From Verrucomicrobiota bacterium (lineage in GTDB: Bacteria; Verrucomicrobiota; Verrucomicrobiia; Methylacidiphilales; Verrucolacustridaceae), in contig VHDM01000036.1 of NCBI GenBank assembly GCA_016876055.1, forward strand, positions 1 to 11,664: a stretch of 11,664 bases of DNA, read 5' to 3'. The notes under the pieces are model-generated. The model did not search any database, was not told the origin of the DNA, and was given only the letters and a program-made list of their open reading frames with translations. Of the stretch, positions 6,807 to 11,664 are shown in pieces. Positions within the stretch are counted from its first letter, which is position 1. Every line of letters starts with the position of its first letter. The translations under genes and the position numbers were made by a program.

Positions 6807-8402
6807 CTAGACGGTGCAGCTACGGCTGAACTTCATCTCCTCGACCTTGGAGGGGACGATGACGCAGTCGTGATGGCCGCCGAAGTTCGGCATGTAGCCG
6901 ACCTGCTCGAGGGTGTCTTGGCGGAAGACGAAGGCGCCGGACTCCATCCGCTGGAAACCGGAGAAGATGATGAGGGCGTACTTGCCGTCGTAGGTGGTGG
7001 CGGTGGTCTGGGTGTCGACGCCGACGTTGCGGAACTTCTTCATGACCTTCCAGTCCTTCGTGGAGACGACGTAGACGTCCGACTTCATGGGTTTGGGGCG
7101 CAGGACGGTGAAGAAGCATTTGGAGCCGTCGATGGAGAAATTGACGTGGAAGGGGGAGGGATATTCGCCCACCCATTCCTTGTCCTTCACGAAGGTGACG
7201 CGCTTCCAGGCGCGGGGATCGTCGGAGGAGCTGTCGAAGACGGCCACGTTGTTGGCGCGGAGGTTGTTCATCATGACGAGGTGGTTGCCGGAGGGGTTGA
7301 AGCCGGTCTCGTGGATGGGATTGCCGACGGAGGGGAGGGTGACTTCCCATGCGTCCGGGTTGCCGGAGACTTTTTTGACGGGCCAGTTGTCGGCGAGGCC
7401 CTCGTTGGCCATGAGGTAGCAGATCGGCTCCATGGTGGTGCGATCGATGACGAAGCCACCGCCGCACATGCGGAGTGCGGCGATGGAGTAGCGGTTGCGG
7501 GGATCGTGCAGGCAGAAATCGAGCCCGGTGAGGGTGTGGGGGCTGTCGCCGGGGGTCTGGCCGCGCTCGACGAGGAGCTCGGCCATGGGGGCCATCTCGT
7601 AGTTGATCTTGTTGCCCTTGGTGCCGAAGTAGTCGTACTTGCCGTCCTTGCCGGGGGCGAGGCGGGTGAGGCGGATGGTGCCGCCCTTGGTCCAGGTGTC
7701 GGCGAGGGTTTTGGAGTTCGGCGCCCAGTCACCCCGGAAGGCGGTGAGGACCTTGGTCTTGTCCTGCCCGCGGGCGCGGGAAAAAAAGCCGACGACGTCC
7801 TTTTGGCCGTCGCCACAGGCGAAGCCGTTGCCGTCCGGAAAGGGGACGGTATGGACGCCGAGGCCGATGCCGGTGGTTTCGGCAATGTTTTCGAGAAGCT
7901 CCATCTGCCCGGTCTTTCCGTCGTAGCCGACACGGTAGATGTTGTTGCCCATGCCGTGCTTGCCGAGCATCCCGTTTTCCTTGATGCGGGTCTTGAGGCC
8001 GTACATGAGGACGTTGTCGCCGCCTTGGGTGGAGTTGATGAATTCGAAGCCCTTGTAGGGGTCGCCGCTGTCGGCGTAGAAAGCGGCCAGGTGGTGGGAG
8101 ATCGGGCAGGAGTCCCCGTAGTTCCAGTAGGAGATCCAGGAAAGGGTCTTTTGGGTGCCGAGGTCGACGGCGTGGGTGCCGCCGCCAAGTTTTTGCGGGG
8201 TGAGGTAGATGTATTTACCGAGGGACTCCCGGATGCCCTGGTAGACCGCATCCTCCACCATGATGCCGTCCTCCGTCTTGGCCGCCCAGGAGGTCCCGGG
8301 GAGGTAGCGGGTGAGTCCGGCTCCGGTCAGTCCGGCGAGGCCGGCAAAGCCGTAGTAAAAAAAGCGGCGGCGGGAAATTTTGGAGAGGTGGGGATTCTGC
8401 AT
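6807..8402 (-). CDS. Tat-exported beta-propeller related to nitrous-oxide reductase N-domain / thiocyanate dehydrogenase; probable copper enzyme
   Basis: A 531-residue protein with a Tat signal: SRRRFF at 10-15, hydrophobic GFAGLAGLTGAGL, probable cleavage after SWA (about 40). The mature part has repeated propeller-blade strands such as NHLVMMNNLRANNVAVFD and KYALIIFSG. Histidines fall in a NosZ-like order: the HH pair 103-104 in YGDSCPISHH, His184 (LGVHT), His299 (FCLHD), His364 (VGNPIHETGFNPSGNH, compare NosZ PHNPHG), His419 (PFHVNFSIDG, compare PLHTxFDG) and His510-511 (GGHHDC). NosZ uses seven such His for its CuZ centre, and thiocyanate dehydrogenase uses a related set for three coppers. 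The C-terminal CuA cupredoxin domain of NosZ is absent, favouring a stand-alone enzyme like thiocyanate dehydrogenase. Overall identity to either looks low, so the reaction is not assigned. It heads a cassette with the ABC transporter and redoxin genes. Confidence 0.7.
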   Translation of the reverse strand: MQNPHLSKISRRRFFYYGFAGLAGLTGAGLTRYLPGTSWAAKTEDGIMVEDAVYQGIRESLGKYIYLTPQKLGGGTHAVDLGTQKTLSWISYWNYGDSCPISHHLAAFYADSGDPYKGFEFINSTQGGDNVLMYGLKTRIKENGMLGKHGMGNNIYRVGYDGKTGQMELLENIAETTGIGLGVHTVPFPDGNGFACGDGQKDVVGFFSRARGQDKTKVLTAFRGDWAPNSKTLADTWTKGGTIRLTRLAPGKDGKYDYFGTKGNKINYEMAPMAELLVERGQTPGDSPHTLTGLDFCLHDPRNRYSIAALRMCGGGFVIDRTTMEPICYLMANEGLADNWPVKKVSGNPDAWEVTLPSVGNPIHETGFNPSGNHLVMMNNLRANNVAVFDSSSDDPRAWKRVTFVKDKEWVGEYPSPFHVNFSIDGSKCFFTVLRPKPMKSDVYVVSTKDWKVMKKFRNVGVDTQTTATTYDGKYALIIFSGFQRMESGAFVFRQDTLEQVGYMPNFGGHHDCVIVPSKVEEMKFSRSCTV

Positions 8403-8422
8403 AGGGAATAGTTTTGCTCCCT
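8403..8422 (-). promoter_or_regulatory. Short hairpin that would pair the candidate Shine-Dalgarno of the propeller gene
   Basis: Immediately before the propeller ATG, bases 8403-8407 (AGGGA) and 8418-8422 (TCCCT) on the plus strand are complementary across a 10-base loop. On the mRNA the only purine-rich ribosome-binding candidate, AGGGAG, lies in this stem, so it could be partly hidden. A TTGATA stands further upstream in the 56-base gap, but no convincing -10 box follows it. The stem is only 5 bp, so a regulatory role is tentative. Confidence 0.22.
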
Positions 8423-8458
8423 GCTGGATAGTATCAATGTCTTTTTTGGAGCGATATG

Positions 8459-9685
8459 TCAGGAACGACTGATGGCTTCGTAGAGCAGGCGGGTGGCGGT
8501 GGCCATGTCCTCGGTCCGGCTGAATTCGCCCGGGTTGTGGCTGATCCCATCCTTGCTGGCGACGAAAAGCATGATGGTGGGAATGAGCGGGGCAAGGATG
8601 GCCGCGTCGTGCAGGGCGCCGCTGGTGGTTTCGGGAAGCGGGGGAAGGGTGAGGCGGGCAGCTGCACTGCGGATCCGATCAGCCAGCTTCGCGCTGAGGG
8701 CGACGGCCGGGAGAGCCTCGGTCTGTTTGATTTCCGCGGAAAGGCCACGCTTGGCAGCCGCGTCCTTCACTAGTTTCCGAACCCGGGCATCGGCTTCGGT
8801 GAGAAGGCCATCCTCGGGGGCCCGCACATCCACGGTTAAACTGGCAGAGGAAGGAATGACGTTAACGGCATTAGGCTCGACCGTGATCCGGCCGACGGTG
8901 GCGACCACCCGGGCTCCCAAGGCCGAGGCCAGGGATTCCAGTCCAGCCACCACCTCGGCCGCGCCCGCCAAGGCGTCGTGACGATCGCCCATGCCGGTCG
9001 ATCCCGCATGGTTGGCGACGCCGCCGAAGGTGACCGCATATTGCCGCCGGCCGTTGATTCCGGTGACGAGGGCCACCTTTTCTCCGCGCTTCCACATACC
9101 CACGCCCTGTTCGATGTGCAGTTCCAGAAACCCAAGCCAGTCGGACGGCTTGAGGCGGGAGGCTTCCAGTTTGGCGGGATCGGTATCGTGGGGTTTCCCG
9201 GCCTGCCAGTAGTCTTCGCCCTGGGAGTTTTTTAGGGCCCTGAGCGCTTTGGCATCCAGGGTGCCCGCCCAACCGCGGCTTCCGAGCATGCCCAAACCAA
9301 AGGTGGTGCCTTCCTCCTCGGCAAAAATGATCGCTTCAAAGGGGAGAGAGTTCTTTCCTTCTTCGGCAGCGGTCCGCAAGACCTCGAGGGCTGCAACCAC
9401 GCCAAGGACTCCGTCGTAGTCGCCCCCGCCCGGAACGCTGTCGAGATGAGACCCGGCGAGCCAACAAGGGGTAGACCAATCTACGGATTTCTGGCGGATG
9501 TGGACGTTGCCTGCGGCATCGACGCGATGGTAGCAGCCCACCTTGGCGGCCTCGGCGATGACGTAGTCCCGGGCCTTGCGCCAGTGCGGGGAGAAGGTGG
9601 GGCGATCCGATCCCTGGCCGGGGTTTGGGGTGCAAGCGGCGATGGCTTGGATGTCCCGCGCGATCCGCTCGGCGTGCACGGGCAT
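8459..9685 (-). CDS. allC: Allantoate amidohydrolase (M20 family, AllC-like)
   Basis: Hydrolyses allantoate to (S)-ureidoglycine, ammonia and CO2 in the cytoplasm, using two divalent metals. With the ATG at 9685 the protein has 408 residues, close to E. coli AllC (about 411). An earlier in-frame ATG at 9808 would add 41 Arg/Pro-rich residues lying inside the upstream gene and is rejected. Metal ligands are visible: His80 (GSHLDS), Asp91 (GGGDYDG), Glu124-125 (AEEEG), His190 (ELHIEQG) and His383 (ISHNPGE). The dimerisation-domain motif NHAGSTGMGDRHDA (225-238) matches the family except Gly for the usual Pro after the Thr. EEEG is followed by TTF rather than the common S/T-R-F, and the usual GAGHDA reads GALHDA. 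M20 relatives include N-carbamoyl-amino-acid hydrolases and ureidoglycolate amidohydrolase; the adjacent allE and allantoinase favour allantoate. A 20-base gap follows the KARI-like gene. Confidence 0.82.
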   Translation of the reverse strand: MPVHAERIARDIQAIAACTPNPGQGSDRPTFSPHWRKARDYVIAEAAKVGCYHRVDAAGNVHIRQKSVDWSTPCWLAGSHLDSVPGGGDYDGVLGVVAALEVLRTAAEEGKNSLPFEAIIFAEEEGTTFGLGMLGSRGWAGTLDAKALRALKNSQGEDYWQAGKPHDTDPAKLEASRLKPSDWLGFLELHIEQGVGMWKRGEKVALVTGINGRRQYAVTFGGVANHAGSTGMGDRHDALAGAAEVVAGLESLASALGARVVATVGRITVEPNAVNVIPSSASLTVDVRAPEDGLLTEADARVRKLVKDAAAKRGLSAEIKQTEALPAVALSAKLADRIRSAAARLTLPPLPETTSGALHDAAILAPLIPTIMLFVASKDGISHNPGEFSRTEDMATATRLLYEAISRS

Positions 9686-9705
9686 CGCAGGATTCCCGGG
9701 ATGGA

Positions 9706-10686
9706 CTAGCGACCGAAGTCGCGCCGCCAGGCCTGACCGGTCTTCTCCATCTGGCCGTCGGCGGCGGTGCGGCGGAGCCGGTGGAGGGTGGGCATGCCGA
9801 GGGACCATTCCTGCATCCAGTCGCGGGCGAACTCCCCACGCTCGGTTTCGCGGAAAATTTCGCGGATCGCTTCCTCGTTAATCACGCGCGGACCACGGGT
9901 GCGGATGGCGAACTCGGCGGTGCGGCTGCAGCGGCGGCTGACGTATTCCTCAATGCCGACCTCGTCCATGACGTCGATCACGCTGCGGAGAGAGCGGATC
10001 GCCTTGGCGTAGGCAAAGCTGGGCGGGTAGCCGTTTTCCACCATGACGCGGAAGCACATCTTCATCAGGTGAATGGCGCCCCCGTAAAGGATCTGTTCCT
10101 CGAAGTTGTCGCCCTCAGTCTCGTGCTGGAACGACATCTCGACCACGCCGGCCCGCGTGCTGCCGACGGCCTTGGCGACGGCGAGGGCGATGGCCATGGC
10201 GTTGCCGGTGGCGTCATGGTCGACCGCCACGCAGCCGTAGACACCTTCCCCCGCAAGGTATTTTTGCCGGACAAAATGACCGGGCGCGTTGGGCACGAAG
10301 AGAACCGTATTCACGTCCTTGGGCGGTTGGATCACGCCGTAGAGGACGTTAAACCCGTGGCAGAAGCAGAGAGTTTTTCCGGGGGAGAGGTTGGGGGCGA
10401 TCTCAGCCTTGTAGATCGGGGGTTGGGCGGGATCCGCCAGCTCGATAAGGAGGACGTCGGCCTTTTGGGTGGCCTCGGCGATGGAGTAGGCCTCGAAACC
10501 ATCGGCCTTGGCCTGGGCGCGGCTGGGTGATTCTTCCGGCGGACGTGTGCCGACGATGACCTTCACCTTGCTGTCGCGGGCGTTGGCGGCCTGCGCCTTG
10601 CCCTGGATGCCGTAGCCGATCACGGCGACAGTTTTGCCCTCGAGGGGTTTCAGGCTGACATCAGCGTCGCGGTAGATCTTTTCCAT
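9706..10686 (-). CDS. Ketol-acid reductoisomerase paralogue lacking key metal and catalytic residues; probable ureide-pathway oxidoreductase
   Basis: The 326 residues align along the whole length with class I KARI (IlvC): Rossmann motif GYGIQGKA (24-31), CHGFNV (109-114), PGH (135-137), STRAGV, ETEGDNFEEQ and the C-terminal TAEF...RGPRVI (256-269). Asp193 and Glu197 (first metal-ligand pair), His110 and Ser254 are kept. The lysine of the APKxPG motif is Asn133. The glutamates expected at the two C-terminal ligand positions are Lys228 and Ser232 (segment AYAKAIRSLRSV). The Mg-dependent alkyl-migration half-reaction should therefore be lost, while the NAD(P)H-dependent 2-oxo/2-hydroxy chemistry may remain. 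It sits between allE and allC with gaps of 18 and 20 bases; AAGGA precedes the ATG. I infer oxidation of ureidoglycolate or a related ureide, filling the role of AllD. Branched-chain amino-acid synthesis is unlikely, since no ilv gene is nearby. Confidence 0.8.
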   Translation of the reverse strand: MEKIYRDADVSLKPLEGKTVAVIGYGIQGKAQAANARDSKVKVIVGTRPPEESPSRAQAKADGFEAYSIAEATQKADVLLIELADPAQPPIYKAEIAPNLSPGKTLCFCHGFNVLYGVIQPPKDVNTVLFVPNAPGHFVRQKYLAGEGVYGCVAVDHDATGNAMAIALAVAKAVGSTRAGVVEMSFQHETEGDNFEEQILYGGAIHLMKMCFRVMVENGYPPSFAYAKAIRSLRSVIDVMDEVGIEEYVSRRCSRTAEFAIRTRGPRVINEEAIREIFRETERGEFARDWMQEWSLGMPTLHRLRRTAADGQMEKTGQAWRRDFGR

Positions 10687-10704
10687 GGTTTCCTTGAGGG
10701 TGGG

Positions 10705-11442
10705 TTAGGGACGGGCGTCCCGGTTGACGTTTTTGCAGTAGAGGTAGCGGGTGAGGCCGGGCCCCTTGGCGATGAACCATTGGGGGCAGTAGGGGGCCAT
10801 CCAGATCACGTCGCCTTGGGCGATGGGGTGCCAATCGTCGTTGAGCCGGTAGATACCGCCGCCCTCGAGGACGAGAAGGCCGTGTTCCATGATGTGGATT
10901 TCGACGAAGGGCAGGGTGGCGCCGGGGTCGAAGGTGAAGATGTTGACGGCAAAATCGTGGCCGAGGTTGGTTTCGGGAATCAGGGTCCGGAGGCGGGCGT
11001 GCGGGTCGCCGAGATAATCTGTTTCAGCGACTTTCGAGGTCTCGCCGAAGAAAGCGGCCGGCACGGCGGTTCCCTCCAGCTTTTCGTACCGTTTGGCAAA
11101 GTGCATGACTTTGGCGCCGGAGGAGGTGATCTCGAATTTCGAGCCCGGCGGAATCCAGGCAAAGTGGCCAGCGGCCAGATCTTTTCCGTTGATCCGGCAG
11201 GTGCCCTCCAACACGTAGTAAAAATGCTGATCCTCCCCGGTGTGGCCGGTGCCCGAGGCTTTGCTGGCGAGAACGAAGTAGGTTTGGACCAGCTTCGCCC
11301 CCATGGCCGGGCTGATCAGAATATGGGCGGTGGTTTGGGTCCAACCCGGGAGAACGCTGGGGACATGGCTGTCCGGTGCGATCAGGGCGTAACGATCCCG
11401 GATGACCGTGCGACTTCCTCCCGGCAAGGGCTTAGTGGACAT
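10705..11442 (-). CDS. allE: (S)-ureidoglycine aminohydrolase, two-cupin (AllE)
   Basis: Converts (S)-ureidoglycine to (S)-ureidoglycolate and ammonia, using Mn2+ in the C-terminal cupin. The 245 residues match E. coli AllE (YlbA) from end to end in pattern: ALIAPDSHV (19-27), LPGW, IPPGS (97-101), KRYEKLEG (117-124), the metal-site motif VEIHIMEHG (180-188: Glu181, His183, His187), Gln221 in YCPQW as fourth ligand, the GDVIWMAPY strand and the ending YCKNVNRD. The N-terminal cupin keeps GEDQHFYYVLEG but, as usual for the family, is not a full metal site. ATG 11442 is preceded by AAGG about 7 bases upstream. It follows an allantoinase C-terminus by 80 bases and precedes the KARI-like gene by 18. 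Two palindromes lie just upstream. Confidence 0.93.
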   Translation of the reverse strand: MSTKPLPGGSRTVIRDRYALIAPDSHVPSVLPGWTQTTAHILISPAMGAKLVQTYFVLASKASGTGHTGEDQHFYYVLEGTCRINGKDLAAGHFAWIPPGSKFEITSSGAKVMHFAKRYEKLEGTAVPAAFFGETSKVAETDYLGDPHARLRTLIPETNLGHDFAVNIFTFDPGATLPFVEIHIMEHGLLVLEGGGIYRLNDDWHPIAQGDVIWMAPYCPQWFIAKGPGLTRYLYCKNVNRDARP

Positions 11443-11450
11443 TCTGTAAC

Positions 11451-11480
11451 CTTATCGGGATAAGAGGCTTGGAACAAGCC
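11451..11480. promoter_or_regulatory. Two adjacent palindromes upstream of allE; candidate operators or mRNA hairpins
   Basis: In the 80-base gap between the allantoinase stop and allE are two perfect inverted repeats one base apart. CTTATC (11451-11456) pairs with GATAAG (11459-11464) across two bases. GGCTTG (11466-11471) pairs with CAAGCC (11475-11480) across three. The first ends 8 bases before the allE ATG on the minus strand, next to its ribosome-binding AAGG. The 14-bp CTTATCGGGATAAG has the symmetry of a repressor site, while the second is a better RNA hairpin. A further 10-bp self-complementary GCCGCGCGGC lies at 11503-11512. No convincing sigma-70 boxes are seen, and no regulator gene is in the window. 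Confidence 0.4.
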
Positions 11481-11522
11481 GATCGTTGTGGCCGTCTGGA
11501 GGGCCGCGCGGCTACTGAGAAG

Positions 11523-11664
11523 CTAGGAAGATAGCACGGGAGAAAGGAACTGGCCGCGGCCGGACCTTTGTCCGCGCAAATAGGTGTCTTCGATCCGCAC
11601 GGGCAGATTCATGCCAATAAAAGGAGAGATCTTATGGCGATAGTGAAGCTCCGACTCCTTCACC
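11523..11664 (-). CDS. allB: Allantoinase, C-terminal fragment (AllB-like)
   Basis: A minus-strand frame enters from the right edge and stops at TAG 11523-11525, giving the last 46 residues. It begins with ESELHYRHKISPFIG, which matches the C-terminal signature of E. coli allantoinase (LEYRHKVSPYVG), and continues with a beta-strand and the LRG turn typical of cyclic amidohydrolases (compare ITKTILRG). Allantoinase opens the allantoin ring to allantoate with a two-metal amidohydrolase site, which lies outside the window. Its end lies 80 bases before allE, so it is the upstream member of the same operon. Dihydropyrimidinase or dihydroorotase are alternatives, since the C-terminus alone cannot separate them fully, but allE and allC next door make allantoinase the best reading. 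Confidence 0.8.
   Translation of the reverse strand, partial: VKESELHYRHKISPFIGMNLPVRIEDTYLRGQRSGRGQFLSPVLSS

Noticed and set aside
6807..8402. A true nitrous-oxide reductase.
   Set aside because: The C-terminal CuA cupredoxin domain is absent, the HHPH motif is altered, and no nosR, nosL or NosDFY-family genes are in the window.
6870..8411. A plus-strand open frame of 513 codons lying opposite the propeller gene.
   Set aside because: Its translation is a low-complexity string rich in Gly, Ala, Val and Asp, as expected from a GC-rich antisense frame. The minus-strand frame has a Tat signal and NosZ-like motifs.
9686..9808. A longer N-terminus for the allantoate amidohydrolase from an ATG at 9808.
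   Set aside because: The extra residues are Arg/Pro-rich with no family match and overlap the 3' end of the KARI-like gene. The ATG at 9685 gives family-typical length.
9706..10686. A genuine IlvC for valine and isoleucine synthesis.
   Set aside because: Two ligand glutamates and the active-site lysine are replaced, and the neighbours are ureide genes rather than ilvB, ilvN or ilvD.
11622..11664. A plus-strand start (AGGAG followed by ATG at 11634) suggesting a divergent gene at the right edge.
   Set aside because: The same bases encode the YRHKISPFIG allantoinase C-terminus on the minus strand in an open frame running to the edge. The plus-strand signal is probably chance.

Overview
The window is a GC-rich bacterial segment in which every confidently called gene lies on the minus strand, so transcription runs from the right edge to the left. 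Gaps between genes range from a 4-base overlap to about 80 bases, which is consistent with one long transcript or two or three linked ones. A Tat-exported protein, extracytoplasmic domains and GC-rich paired palindromes between genes suggest a Gram-negative bacterium. Verrucomicrobiota is my low-confidence guess, based on the style of the intergenic palindromes and the gene mix. I see no rRNA, tRNA, CRISPR array, transposase or phage gene.

Right part (11664 to 8459): a ureide (allantoin) catabolism block. The C-terminus of an allantoinase (AllB-like) is followed by a two-cupin (S)-ureidoglycine aminohydrolase (AllE), a ketol-acid reductoisomerase (KARI) paralogue, and an M20 allantoate amidohydrolase (AllC). 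Together the three recognisable enzymes would take allantoin to allantoate, then ureidoglycine, then ureidoglycolate, releasing ammonia. No AllD-type ureidoglycolate dehydrogenase is visible. The KARI paralogue sits between allE and allC; it keeps the dinucleotide fold but has lost two metal-binding glutamates and the active-site lysine of true KARI. I infer it is a repurposed oxidoreductase for a ureide intermediate.

Middle part (8402 to 3550): a tight four-gene cassette. It encodes a Tat-exported beta-propeller whose histidine pattern resembles the NosZ N-terminal domain and thiocyanate dehydrogenase, a MacB/FtsX-type permease, a LolD-type ATPase with an unusual membrane-anchored extracytoplasmic extension, and a membrane-anchored thioredoxin-fold protein with a CxC motif. 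This looks like a copper enzyme with its own maturation or transport machinery.

Left part (3478 to 269): an FMN-dependent alpha-hydroxy-acid oxidase/dehydrogenase with an enlarged active-site loop, followed by a TPP-dependent 2-oxo-acid decarboxylase of the pyruvate/indolepyruvate decarboxylase type with all catalytic residues. As a pair they could convert a 2-hydroxy acid to a 2-oxo acid and then to an aldehyde plus CO2.

The left end (1 to 268) holds a possible C-terminal fragment of a convergent plus-strand gene and a REP-like double hairpin that probably separates the two transcription units. The most notable points are the KARI paralogue in a ureide operon, and the physical linkage of ureide catabolism to a NosZ/thiocyanate-dehydrogenase-like propeller with a private ABC transporter. 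No stretch over 300 bases lacks a gene.
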